64,000 nucleotides of DNA from Drosophila persimilis (lineage: Eukaryota > Arthropoda > Insecta > Diptera > Drosophilidae): contig NW_020825288.1 of the NCBI RefSeq assembly GCF_003286085.1, forward strand, positions 8,122,001-8,186,000. The letters run 5' to 3'. A model generated the notes under the pieces. The model saw nothing but the letters and a program-made list of their open reading frames with translations, was not told the DNA's origin and did not search any database. How positions within the stretch are numbered: position 1 is the first letter of the stretch; each line of letters starts with the position of its first letter. Positions 44,369 through 58,500 of this stretch are shown here, piece after piece. The position numbers and the translations under genes are program-made.

Positions 44369-47300
44369 CTGTTGTTGTTGTTGTTGTTGTAATTGTGGGG
44401 GAGATTGTTGTTGTTGTTGTTGTTGGTTGTTGTTGGTTGTTGTTGGTTTTTGTGGTAGGTGGTTCGATGGTCGGGTGGTTTTTGGTGGAGGGGAGTAGAC
44501 ATAACATAATTACGTGACAGACGCATAGACATTTCGATTCGATTTTGTTGGTTAGGAAACGAAAACACGTTACAAAAGTTAACATGACATTTTGTTATCG
44601 AATTGAAGATAGAGACAGAGACAGAGAGACAGAGGCAGAGACAAAGAGAAAGTGACAAGCGTTGGTGTGTGTGTGGTTTTGGTTATGGGTGTGGTGTGTG
44701 TGTGTGTGCGTGTGCGTGATGTTGGTGTAAGTTGATGGAAAGAGACAAAGAATATAAAAAGAACACACAAAAAGTTGTCATTAGTTGATTTAATAGCAAT
44801 TGAATCGATTTTCGGAATGGAATTTGATACATTTTTGGTTAGTTTTGATTAGATTTATGCAGATTTCGGTACGATTGAGTGCAACATATACGATAATTCG
44901 GTTAATTGGTAAATCAATTAAAGTGTGCTCAAAACAAAAACAAAAAAGAAGAAAATACATGAAGTGCTGAGAGATTTTCAAGTCTGTTAAGTGAATTTTG
45001 GAGTATTCCGCTTGGATAGCCATCATTTGCTCAATTAATTACACCTACGCCAGGGCAGGGCACGAATCTTTGCTAATTCGATCAACATCTGGGCCTGGAC
45101 AATGCTCCCTAATTGAACGCACATCCTGGGACTCGACTCCCCACTCCCCGCTGAGTGCAAATTATGCAAATGACGGACGTGTAAGTAAAAGTAGGCAGTC
45201 CAATTAAATCTCCAATCAAATGTAAGTCGATGCCCGGTTACCAAATTAAACTGAAGGCCGCTGCGGGTCCCCAGCTGGCCCATCCTTTGGCCAGGCTCAG
45301 GCTCAAGCTGCTTAATATTAACGCGCGGTTGGCAGGCCAGGGCCATAAAATAAAACAGGGGCTGCCAGGCCGAGCTGCTGACACATAAAACAAATACACG
45401 GCCAGAGCACAGGCACGGGGCACATGTGTATGTAAATGTACGATATGCGTAAGTGTGATGATGTGTCAGTGAAGGAGTCACGCAGAGCGCATAAAAATCC
45501 AAACAGGATTTTGGTTTCTGTGTAAATTATGTCGGCACCCGAGCAACAGCAGCAGCAGCCGCAGGAACAGCACTTTTTAATTATAATTTTATCTTCAGTT
45601 GAGCATCGGGATTCAAGTGAGAACGAGGAATGGAATGGGATGCGTGTGTGCTTTATTAGCCTCACAAAATCGAGCAAAGTCTAGCTGCCAGGCAGCCCAT
45701 CAAAGGAGCGAACAATGGCGCCCGGCAACGGTAACGCCAGCGGAAACAGAAACCAAGCCAAAGCTGTTGCATACTCTCAGGAGCACGCACACACATAAGC
45801 AGCACCAGCACAGTCACCCAGCCGGGAGGGGTGGAGACATGCTTTATTGGCCTGGTTAACGCATAAGTCCTCTCCTGCTCCCGGGCAGAAACTAGCTTTT
45901 GGCTCAATTCCTGCCTGAAAATCCACATGGAACGGACACTGGCAAAAACTAAAGTTCTGAAAGTTAATTCAAAACAAGTAATGGTTGATTTTTATCGAAA
46001 AACTGGAACGCAGTTTTATTGTGTTCAAATTATATATTTCAGAAAGTCTTTTTTCTTACAGGCTAGTGCTCACTGGAGTCTTGATTGATTGATTAATAAT
46101 TTGCCTTTCTAAGGATAATTTGTGATATCCAAGGGCTTATTATTTTCATAATTATAAGGCATAATTTCACTTGTCTTGTCCCTTGGGGAAACGGCGCTCT
46201 CTTAAAAGATGTCCCACAATTTTCATGAAATTCTAACAACTCTTTCATTTCAATAGGGTTTCATTTCCTTGCTCGTAAAAACTATTCGATTGTGGAAATA
46301 AAACAAAGAAGAATCCATCCATTTTTAACTAGTTTTTCCCTCATTTCCAAAAACCAATTCATATTCAAAGTCTTTAACCATCTTTTGAGAAATCGGTTCC
46401 CAAAGAAAATAGTTTTCCCTAATTTCTTGCCATATTCTTTGCCCATTCCATCTAGCTGTCGTTCTGGAAGCATTTTTCTTGAAAAAGAACTCATAAGAAC
46501 TCTCATTTATTCCAATCTAGATACGTTTCCCTAGAGTGGAACTTGTGTTCTCGCCGTGTAGCAATCGTCATGTTTAATGCCGCCATCTGCTGGCATGTCA
46601 GGATCGCATGTACCACCCGTACAACTCCATGAGGATGTGGCTCTGGATGGGCAAGGGAAGGAGAAGTGTTTGTTCATGTCCTGTGTTCGTTCGAGTGCCA
46701 CTGTAGTTGTCGCTGTAGTTGTTGTTTTTGTGGTGGTAGCAACACGACTGCTGCTCCACGACTGCTGGGTTATGAATTAATAATCGTAATAAGCCATTAG
46801 GACCGCCAGGGGTTGAGGCAGTGCCAGGGGCGCAGCAGGGACAAGGGTAACAATGGGCTGCGAAAAAGTGCTAAACCTAAATAGCCATAAATTCACAGTG
46901 ACCATGAAAACAGTGCAAAGACCTGGCTTTGTTGCCGCCTATATGGTGTGTGTATTCCCGATAGAATATGATTAAAAACCCTAACACGGCCTAAACAAAT
47001 AGCTTTACGCATGTTTCTGATTGTCCTGGATCCCCGGATCCTGTCCCGTGTACGGCTTATGCAAATAAGCAACTAATTAAACTGATGTAAATCAGCTGCG
47101 TCCCGGTACAGGATACAGGTTGGGGTCCTTTTTGTGGCCTTTTGGGCGTGTGACCTTTTGGCCAGATCGAACACCTGGCACCACCACCAAGCAATGGCTT
47201 ATTAGATATCAAAAGGAAGATAACATTTGCCGCTTTCCTTCTTTTCCTGCTTTGATGTTGCCATGGGGCAGCAGCAGCACCAGACAAGGGGAAAATAATT

Positions 47301-50300
47301 CTCCTCTTTGAGAGCTTACCGCAGCGGAGGGCATGAAACAGAGCTCTAAGGCAGGGGATGGATTTGGCTGGAGAAAATCTGAAGTAAACAAATGCCATGC
47401 CACATCAACAGCAGAACGACTGAACATCTGCGGTTGAATGTGAAACTGTTTTGCAAAAGTTTTAAATTGAAAAATACACACTAAATAAAAATAGAAGAGG
47501 AATAGAAAACATTTTTAAATTATTCAGATTTCAGAGAGCGAATAAAATATGCTAGAATCTGGCATCTCTCCTCCTTCTCTCTCTATTTTCCTATCTCCCA
47601 GAGTTTCCGCAAAGTATGCCATAATTCAAATCATTTCGGACCACAGACAACGCCACCAGAGCGCCACTAGAGCGCCACCAACTGACTGGCTGGCTGTAGA
47701 GGCTGCTGTCCACTAGATTTACGATTTTAATGACGCCAAATGCTGGCGGTGATGTGCCAGAGAACGCGAATATAAATAATTACCAGGCTAAATATGATTT
47801 GTCGAGGGCTCTTTTTCCTGCCACTGCCGCTGCACTGACATGGACACGGAAAGATGGACAGGGACCGGTCAGGCTTCTGGCCGGAAGCTGGGGCAGGGAC
47901 AATGCCCAATTGGGGGCGGCAGCTCTGGGTCTGCTCTCGGACTCTCGACCTGACTTGGGTCTCGCGTTTCCGTTTCAAATTAAAACTTTTTGACAGCGTT
48001 GCGAGGCAAAACTTGAGAGTGTGCCCCATGGCAGGGGGGGCTGCCAAGGTGGGCTGCCGCCAAATGGACATCAGAAAATGTTAGGTGGCGGCTTTAAATT
48101 AAAGCCTGGGCACCGGAAATGGCCTGCCATTTGCGCGCCTTTTAATTATGCAATTCACGACAAAATGGCGTCACTCGAGCCGCTCATATGTGTGCGTGTG
48201 TGTGTGTATGTTTCCGGGTAAGTGCTTGAAAATGTTATTAGTTTTAATTAATTTTAAATGTGCCACTCATAGGCGGTGCTGAAACGGCACGCTATCAGGA
48301 CTTCGTGGAGCATTCAGCATGGCCTGCTTTTTATGCATTTTGTAAATTCCCTCTTTGGCGGAAACAGCACATCAGCGTAAATATACTTCCGTGTTTGCAG
48401 ACCGCGGTCGAGCTCAAATCAAATTAAATGCGAATTTTGTTGAATTTTTAGCACCCGCGGCACACGTGTCGTATACTTGATGTGAGGGGACCATAAACCT
48501 AAATAAACGTTGATGCCATTTGCCTTTTTTTGCTCTGCCTCGTGTTGAGCAGGGATACGGCAGCGGATACATCAACATTATTGAGCAGTTTGCAACACAG
48601 AGAGGAACCTTGAGCCGGCTTAAACTGCAATCCAATTACCGCTTCCGGCAGGGAGTTTAAGAAGGTGTTGGTCAAAGGATACTACCTTTATAAGGAGTGC
48701 CTTGGGTGGGAGCACCTAATCTTCCATTAGCAGTAAGGGGGTTTCCTTCCTTTGGGACTGCCCGTTAGAGTATTCACTCTCCAGTCAGCTGGCAGCAGCA
48801 TCCTTTTTCATCTTGTTAAACTTCGATTTGACAATGATAACCAGGGCCAGCAACAGACGAGGGTCCTCTCAAGGCAGCCCTCAGCTGTGCTTTGGCATTT
48901 GCATAATTAGGTATAGGACAGCCGCAGAGGCAGACACAGACGCAGAGGGTATCTGGTGAGGGATGGGGTGGGATGGGATGTGTCGCAGCATACGAGTACA
49001 TTGACACCGAGACACAGATACGAGCTGGAACTTAACGAGTATATCTGTGTTGGCCGTGGCTGAAAATTAATGGTTGTGGCCTGGCCCTTTCCCCTTTCAG
49101 CGGCTGGCCTCCGGGCAGGGGTTTACATTAGCTTATGGCTCATAAGGCGGTGTCTTTTAGTCTGGGACCAGCTCGGACAGGGCTTAAGTGGCCATCTGCA
49201 GATGAATGATACCAACAACCAGCCAGCCGCAAGACATCATCCCAGACCCCAGATCTTGGCTCATAATAAAGCTAATAATAATGAATGCTTTGGGTTGGTG
49301 GAAGTGTAAATGGTTGATAAAGTTATCTTTGAGTTTGTTAAACGAGCGGAAACTCTTCGGCATACGGTGCACACTCGAACCGTATGTAAATGAGCGTTTA
49401 ACACGCGACGTATGAGCAATATTCATGAGCTGCATTGCGCATACGCCAGGTGTGCAGCTGCATCCCAATTGACTGCCAATCCCTCTCGCAAAAAAAGTGT
49501 ATAAAAGTTAATGTCGCTGCAGTGCCGCTGGCGAAACAGGATTATTCAGCGACTCTTTGGCATTTCTGCATAATTTAGCGAATGCAAAAAGTTTTAAGAG
49601 CAATCCAGAAGGAAATGGACCCTCCCACAGGCGAGCAGGCGACCAGGCGAGCATAAATTTTGGTGGCATAACAAATTTTGATTGCTGCGCACTTTGCACC
49701 GCCGTTCCACGTGAAAAGACGCTGAAAGTGAGTGTTCCAACTGGGCGACAAGATGAAGTGTTCGCAGCAGCGATGGGACTGAGACGGGCCGGCCCCTATA
49801 TAGGGCACACAAATAGACCGTGAGATGAGAGACTCTAAAAAAAGTGATGGAGAATCGGGGGGGAGAGGGGGAGAGAGAGAGACTCTGGCCGCCCGCTGAG
49901 CCATCTGCCTTCTGTCTTCTGTCGCAGCAAGGTCGTTTCATTTGTCACATTTCTGACAGTTTGCAAAAGCGATTGCCAAATGGCAAACTAGGAAATTGTG
50001 TCACTTGTTTTGCTGCTTCCAAAATGGCGATGGCTGAAGCTGGGGCTAAGACCGAGGCTGAGAAGGAAAGCACCTGCTGTTGGCCAATCCAAGCCCAGCG
50101 AGATTTATGGCCGCACTTCTTTACCCGCTGCTGCTGACATTTGTCTTAACCAAAGTTTTTCGCTGGCCAAATCCACTTTCACAATGGCACAAAAATGGCC
50201 AAACATTTATTACTTAATAAACGCGGCCAGAACGCAGTCCCAGTTCCAGTCCGCAGCCCAAAAAATAAGAAAATTGAAACAGCCCCAAGACGGAAGAGAA

Positions 50301-53233
50301 AAGAATGGGAAACTTTTGTGTTAAGGGCTTAGGGGGGTTTCTGTTCGAGTTGTTTTTGCGGCAGTTGGCTTTGTTGTTACAGCCTTTTTACAGCGCTTAA
50401 CCGAACCATTCGTGCGTTAAATTATAGCCAAAAGTCTTTTGGGGGCCCAATCCGTTGTCCGTTGCCTGTTGCCTCTTGTCTGAGATTTGCTTTACGCGCC
50501 AAATCAAACAAATCGTCAATTTGTACTTTCATTTACTTTCCTGTTCGCTCAACGGTAAAGCGGGGGAGCTCTGCGAAAGAGGTGTGTGTGTGTGTGAGTG
50601 GCAAGGATGGGTGGCAGCGCACCGGAAATCGCACGGCTGCCATTTTAAGTACCGGCTAAATAACAGTTAATCGACGCATCGCTTGTCAGCGATGTCATCG
50701 TCGCCACGATTGCCCTCCATTGTTGCTATTGGCCATTGTTATACCCTTTCAGAGGGTAACACGGGCTTGACACAAGCAGGGGCCTTGGGCAGACCCTTCG
50801 CTTTGGTATAACGCTGTGATAGGGGCACAATCGGTAGAACATCTATGGAAACATATATATCCAGAAATCGATCTACCTGCAAGGGTATGTAAAGCTTCCT
50901 AGTCTCTCATTTTCGTCGCCGCTTACTGTTTACTGCTGTTATTCTTGGTCTCCACTCGCTGTTGACCATTGTCTGTTTTTCCGTTTTGGTTTGTTTGCCT
51001 GGCTGTTCGCTTATTTGCCTTAACTTGGCTGGCAGCGCGCCCTTTTCGCCGACAGAATAACAACAAAATGACGAAGGGAAAACGGCTTTTTTTAATTGAC
51101 ATTTGAGGGACTTAATTGGCCCGGCCATTCGTCTGGGACAGACGCATAATTTAGCGTGAAATTATGATCCAATGAGCCATAAACGGAGCGACATGACAAG
51201 AAGGGAATGGCCTGCAAAGGCTTTAATGAAATGCAAGTTTTAGGCATTTGAAAAACCTTTACCAAACGCGTTACAATCAAGCTTTTCCTTTTGATCAAAT
51301 GTGCACCAATTTGATTGCAAATCAGTTTCCTTAAGATCCCTCAAGCAATTGGATACTGCGCCCAGCTTGGACCCTTTTGCCGGTTGTAAATGATATTTTA
51401 TCAATCCTTTGGGTTCCATAACCAAACTGTCCATTGTCGCCGCTCATTATCCTAATGAAGTGCGGTCATCAATCATGGGGCGGGACGGAAGGCCTTTACC
51501 CTCCTGCTGGCCGCCATGCGTGCATCATGTTGCGTTGTAATGAAACACGATTTCTGCTGCTTTTCAATAAGCAATCAATGGGGACAAATTGTGCGCTGGG
51601 AATGTGGAGATGGAGATTAAATATACACGAGTATGTGCACGTGTCTATTGATGTTTTTGTGCCCTGGAGCAGTGGAACATTGGAGCATGCTATGCTCGTG
51701 GCATGTCCTGAATGCCAGATAATGCTACCATGTTCGAGTACGAGTCTAACAAATTTCAATATTTTCATTTACGAGCACTCCACGGAGCGTGTGGTGTGTG
51801 CTGCTGTTCCGCCTGTTGTTTTTGGCGCATGTGCGAAAACAACAAACGGACAAAAGGATAACGGATAGGGGATATGTGTGGTGGGGAAAACCGGAGAAAA
51901 AAAAACCGAAAGCCTGCATTGTTGGCCATATTTCGTGATTAATATTTGATAAGTCCCACATGTAAACTAAGCAAAATCAATATCAGGTAACCGAATGGAG
52001 TGGAGTCCTGGAGTCCTGGAGCGTGGGTGCCAGTGAACGTGCTAACAAAACGAGAAATGCGAGTATTTTTGGACCGGACTCGCTCGAATGCCCGAATGGT
52101 CGGTCAGCTTGTGGTGGCACGGAAATATTTCATTCAACCCGCTCGGGGATAACGGTGTCAGTGTGTTAATATTCAAATCGGAGGAGCACTCTTAGCACCC
52201 GGCCGGCAGGATACCGGAAAGTCATTGACATGAAAGTCACGTAACCCGACTTAAGTTTCGACTTTCCAACAGTTCGACTTATTGACAGACGCGCCGAAAG
52301 TTATGAAAACATTAAAAAGAAACGCATGCCCGCCCTCCGCCTGGGGCACAGTTGGGTTGGGTTTTTCCGAGGAGGGGATAGAACGAAAAAGGGTCTCCGG
52401 TTGGGCCACAAAAAAAAGAAAGGAAATGGAGAAAGAAGAGAAATGCGAAAACGAAACAAAATTGCTAAACACTTAGTCAAATGAAGCTGCGACTGCGACC
52501 CGGGCGCATTTTCCGGACGAGAGCTTCGGAAAATTTGCTTCTTCTTGTATAAAATTATAAATTTATGGCCGGCGTCTGCACAAAAATAAATACAACAAAA
52601 AAAGTGAGGCAGGGCCCGGACCCTAGGGTAGGGCAAATAAATGCCTGGACTGGACTGGACTGGACAGGCCGGACTTTAAACGCTTCACTAGCTGCCCAGC
52701 CAGACCCAGAGCCAGAGCCGGAGCCAGAGCCAGCGGCCGAGATAGAGAAAGAGAAATCTGGTCATCCCCCCCGTTAAAGGCGCCAAAATAGTCGGCTTTA
52801 ATCTGCCTCTGCTCTCAGATGGAAAGTGTGTGAAGAGATTTATGTGCTTAATGCGATACACTGGCAGAAAAAATAGTCTCGAATGCCTAGCTTTGCCTTA
52901 TGGAATATTCTAGAATATTGGCATTGGCATCCGAGTGTGTCAATGGTGTCGTGATTTATATCCGAGCATCATTGAAGCTATTTCTGGAGCCTTGGGTTTC
53001 CAGTAGACGCCCAGGAAGTGCCTGCTCCAGACAAGTGCCATCGAATTCATTCACTTAATTTTCGTGTCAAAACTGAAGTGAGACCTGAACTTTTTTGAAC
53101 AAGTCCATCTTTTATAATTCCCATTGCCCTGTGCGAACTTGGTCATGCTGTCTGACCTCTGCGGCACGAAAAACAGAAATCAAGGGAAAGCCCCACCCAC
53201 CCAAGACCAAGTCAACGTCTAACCGTAAATAAA

Positions 53234-53280
53234 GTTGCCGTCGCCATCGCCATCGCCATCGCCGTCGCCGTCGCCATCGA
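53234..53280 (+). repeat. (GCCATC)/(GCCGTC) hexamer repeat
   Basis: About seven hexamer copies followed by GAGTGAGTG. The spurious frame reads Pro-Ser repeats; I see no reason to treat it as coding. Confidence 0.8.
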
Positions 53281-55472
53281 GTGAGTGCTACGTGCCGCCG
53301 CCGCCGACAAATTGTACGTGCGTAAATTGGCCGCCTGCCAAAAAGGTTATTGACTTATGGCCAGAACCAGAGTTACAGCCAGTGCCCGTTGCCGTTGCCG
53401 TTGTCGTTGCCGTAGCTCACAAATTTGGCCAACCAAGTGCCGTTGCCTGGCAGAGACCGTCTTCCGTTTGGGCCTGCACCTGCCCCTGCCCCATGCCCCT
53501 GCCTCGTCCGTCAGATGGACCGTTTCCTCTGGCCGAGCGTGACAATGTTCAATTCATTGCCTGCCCCATTCAGAATTTTAAGTAATTGAAGGCAACGCAC
53601 ACGCTAACTAGCCAACAATTCCGTTTAATTATGTAATGTCCAGACGATTTATGACACAGGCCGGCTCGGACTGAGGGAATTTGCATTTTCACGCTTTTCC
53701 CCAAATTACTCAGTTGGCCAAAAGTGGCACGCTCTCTCTCTCTCTCTCTCCCCCTCGAATGCCACAGGAAAGTTACTACAAACGTAACTGGGACAAAGTA
53801 ATCCCACAACTGGCTTCTAAATGAATTATTCGCATTAGAGCGGCTTGGGTAAACGTGGCCAAAGGTCAGCCAACTACGACTATTAGTTATTAGTATAGAT
53901 TGAAATTGGAAAATTGGAAAATCTCATTAGGCATGGTCAAGGCTGCGATAATTTATCGAGTCAAGTGTCGATTATTGAGTTAACAAATTACTGGGCATCT
54001 TTGTTGAAACGCAGTTGTGGAATGTGTGATGTGATTGCAACAGGCAGCGGTCTGCCAAGTGCCACATATTATCTTTCTGTCGGCTAAGTATCTCTTGTCG
54101 TTGATTAGGGTATTTTTTGTAATTGTATGCAGTGGTTTAAGATAGTTAACCAACAATTACACAGTATATTAAACAATTGTGGGTTCTATTCACATCACAA
54201 TCACGAAGGTAGAGTGTGGCCTGACGAACAGAAGTCTCTGAGATTTAGGTACTCAACTCTTTCTTCTTAAACATATTCTTTACAGGAACTTAAATATCTA
54301 CCGTTTTTTAGAGGCTTTTACCCATTTTCCCTCCAACAAACTTCAATGAAAACTAACCCAAAATCGTATGCATATTTTATTGTTTAATTTCATATTCGAT
54401 GGCTTCCTGCAGTTCTTAAAATAATAACTTTATTTATGTGAAGTCTCATAAATATCCATTTGGGTAGCTTTGAAGGAAAACCAAAATACAAGGCACTTTG
54501 CACTCCGCCAAACTTGGCCGAAAACAACCAACAAAATCTGGCTCCGCTCTGCTCAGATGTGTGTGGGTGGGCCGTATTTTAGCAGCGTATAGCGCTGGCG
54601 TAGTTGGCTGTTAATTCTGCACATGTGGCGCACTCCATGCGGGGACCCGGCCGCTTGCCGCCTGCCGCTTGCCATTTTCGAATTCGATTTTGTTTCTGCT
54701 TTTCGCTTTTCGCTTCACGTTTCACGTCTCCACTTGGGCTGGCTATAAAATTTATGACAAAAACTTAATTCAATTTGAGCCATGTGTCAATCAACAGCTG
54801 CATTTAAGTGGAAAGTTATGTGCAGCCAGGCGGCCGTGTGGGGGGCCGTTCTGTCAGTTTATTTTGACACATTTTAACACACAGCAGATAATGCATTGGA
54901 GGTGGAGTTCCTCTGGTGAATGCCGCCTGTAACTGGAGTGGAATTTAAATATCTAAGCAGCCAATTGATTTGGCAGTTGGCCTGTTGCATGGTGTGAAAG
55001 GTGGCCGCACTGATTGACTGCAGTGCAAGGTACAATTTGATTTTCAATCAACTGGGACTTCATTAGAGAGTCCTGTTGAGCAGTAAATTATTTTCTGCCT
55101 GTCGGGCATATTTGAGCTCCGAAAGGCACCTGTTGCGGCTGCTCCAATCAAGGCACATTCCGACGACAAGTCAACCCGTCGCCACGGAGGTGACTCGACC
55201 TGACCTGACCTGACCCGCTTGTGTCAAAGCCAGAAGCTGAGAATGTGGCGCTCTGCCAAAGGCCACTCTGTGCAACAGGCACATCATGTTGCCCCATGTG
55301 GATACATCGGATTGAGGAACGTGGCCTGGGTTCGTGATCCGAGTTGACAGGCTGAATGCTGAACGGTGAACGTCGAGCACTCTTCAAAAATTTGGCTGAG
55401 CATTAAAAATTGATTGCGCTGGAAACGAAAAACGCAAAGCAGCTAAGCAGCCACAGCCACTCACATCCAACC

Positions 55473-55504
55473 AGCCATCCATCCATCCATCCATCCATCC
55501 ATCC
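55473..55504 (+). repeat. (CCAT)n microsatellite
   Basis: About eight near-perfect CCAT units. Noncoding. Confidence 0.85.
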
Positions 55505-58500
55505 AGGCAGCCCACACGAGCGACCGCAATGAAAGTGTATCAATTTTATTTGCCATTCGGAAATGACAAAGTGTGTTCAGCGACGACAGCCTCATTGCCG
55601 GGGGCCCACAAAGAAAGCGAGCAATTTGGCCAAAAGCCACAAGGAAACAAAACCCACAGTGACAGTGCCCCGTACCCCCCCCCGTGGACCGTGCCCCATC
55701 AATTTGCATTTTGTAGAGGGCCGGCGTGTGTGTGGCTCACGAATGTGCGTGCGATTGGCATCGCTTTTGCTGCTGCTGCTGCTGTCACTGCCACTTCCAT
55801 CACGCATACGCAGCGTTGTACCCCGTGTATCCCTCGTCCCTTGCTAGCAGCGGGCCGGGCAACCGGTAATTGGAAAATCATCCATTACGAGCGGCTAATG
55901 GAAACTCGGTAAAATTGTCGCTAAATTCGATTAAGTGTGTAAGCTTTGATATCGATGAAATGTTACCCTGCCCCGAACCCATTCCCATCGCATGTTTGTA
56001 TCGCTGTTTGGTTTTGACTGATTGCCTGACTGGCAGTCTCCCGTCAGAATAGGCCAATTGGTTTGCCTTTCTGCTTTGGTAGCTCTTTCTTTGATTCTGA
56101 TTCTGATTCTGCCTTTAGGTCTAGCCCTCTCTCCAAGTCCACGGCCCGGCCACGCTCAATTATGTAACTCAATTTGGCAGTGGCCTTATTTATAAACGCA
56201 ATTTAATTAAAATTCATCCCGACACTCTTGGATATGGAGGCACAAGTACGATTTCCTATGATTAAAGAAGATTTCCACTTGGAAAGAGCCCAACATTTAG
56301 CTCCTTGGCTTTTTCTGGGTAAAGAAAACTCCAAACTCCGCATAAATACAGGTCGAAAGAAGTATGGACTAGAAGAAAATATATAACTTTTCACATAAAT
56401 ATTTGAATTTACATATTTCCAAACTTATTTCCTTTGAACTTTGCGCTTTATCGGGCAAACGATTTTCCTAATGGCCTGCCAAACGCAAGGATTCAATAAA
56501 ATTCCATGAATGGTAAATTGATTTTTCGCATTCGAATATAAAGCCAGTTATGCCCCAGAGTGAACCTGAACTTGAGCCGTGACTTTTATTTCTTGGCGTG
56601 CAAATTATATGCAAATGTTTATACAAATAGATTTCACTTGAAACTTTGTCTTTGCTGCCAGTTGCAGTTTTCAATTGAAAGTTCTTCCAGGCTGTCCCCT
56701 CGATTGGCTCCTGCTGCCCCATCGAACCGTCTGATGGCATTTTTCAGCTGTTTATTGGTTGCAGCAAAGTTTCAGATTTAAATGGCCTCAAAGTCCGAGT
56801 AAATAAATAAAATAGAATCCTCTGAACTAATCTGCTTGTCGAGTAGAACGCAACTCAACCAGAGATGAGTGCGAGGAGGAGGTCAAGTTTCCCTTCGTGC
56901 GGCTGCAGACTGGCGGAATATGAGAAGCCTCGCTCTGGTGGCATGCAATCGACACGCTTTTCCATTGTATAGATTCCATTTAAAATGGATATTCTGGACG
57001 AACAATGGGCCAAAGGCTAGCACTTGTGTGTGTGGCGATGGCCAAGAAAGGAAACGAACAAAGCTGTTTATTGAATCTCTGGTTTTTCTTCGGTTTAAAT
57101 TCGATTGCGATGGCACAACTCCTCCTTGAAGGTTATTGAACCTCCCGCTCCCCGCTCTGCTCTACCAAGAGTTTCTACACGGATCTTCGATGTTTTTCGA
57201 TTAATTGACGATGACCCAGCTAAATGCTTAATGTTGAACTTCCGTGCGAGTGGCAGATATACTTATTAAATCAATTAAGGTAACCAACAATGCTTTCTAT
57301 GGACCATGGACCATGCTCTGGTCAGCTCTGGCCGTTTCTGCTGTCTCATAGGGACGGACCACAACTTTCCATGGCTCTCCCTGTGAAATGTTGGGCATAC
57401 AAGTAATGTGCAATAATGAGCATCATGTAATGCCAGACGCGTCGTGTACGATGGCAGCTGCTGCTGCTGCTGTTGCAGCCAGGGAAAAAGTGAATGCAAC
57501 ATTAGCAACGACAAAAAATTAACATTTTTCGAAAACTTTTAAGCCCCGACATGCGTTGACACTTTTGGGAAAATTGCGTACAATTTCAAATGCAGCGCGT
57601 AATTATACGTTCGAGACGGACGGGAAAATGGAGGAAAATATATGGTTTGTTGGAGGAAAAATGAAACGAAACGCCGCGCTGTGCCGCCAAATCGCATTCG
57701 TTGCGCAGTTGACAGTTATTAAATGGAAAGGTTATCTAAAAGTCTGGTCCAGCAGAAAAAAAAAAAGAAACACTCTATAGACAGGCAACAACTGCAGCTG
57801 AAGAAAGCGCCAGGCAGTGCGGGTACGAGTACTTGGTGCTGCCACAGTCCGCGGGTTTCTGCCACGGACAGTGACTGATGGACTGGCAGCGCCATGAGCC
57901 CCATCGGCTCGATGCTGACCACGCAGATGATGCCGCTTCTGTTGCTGATGAGAACGATGATAATGAAGATGACAGGGCAGCATTTAACAAGCAGTTAGCT
58001 GTTGAATAACTACGAGTGTACATACATAAATTATGGCAGCCAGAAACGAAAGAATCTAGAGTGTAGCCTTTACCCAGATGGCGGTTCACTGGGCTTAGAA
58101 CACGGCCAGGCAATCCCTGCCCTGTAATAATACTCGCATATAATTGTCCGACCTGAGAACTGGAATAGCACCCAACACATGCCCATACATGCCACACATG
58201 CTTTGATGCATTCAGTTAGTCCCAGTTGAGGAGGTCATGTAATGGCAGCCCCTCAGTCCACATCCTCAAATATGGTAATCCAAACGACCCACATTCGAGT
58301 GCATTTGTTGCCTGTTTGACCAAGTTCAGGCAGGGCTGCAGCCAGGGCTTTCTATTGGGGCCAGATTGTAGATAGCAGAGCGGAAAGAATCTGAAATTAC
58401 CGAACAGGAAAGACTTCTCTGTTGTGGCCTTACCCTAGGGTTTCCCATGCTCTATGTTGTATTTCCATCATTAATGGCTAGCCATGATACGGAGGCCGAT

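Noticed and set aside
55473-55504. (CCAT)n, (CT)n and similar direct repeats considered as CRISPR-like arrays
   Set aside because: Simple eukaryotic microsatellites without spacers.
57775-58197. 140-codon minus frame, Ser/Ala/Trp-rich
   Set aside because: Low-complexity translation of noncoding DNA with no recognised domain or splice context.
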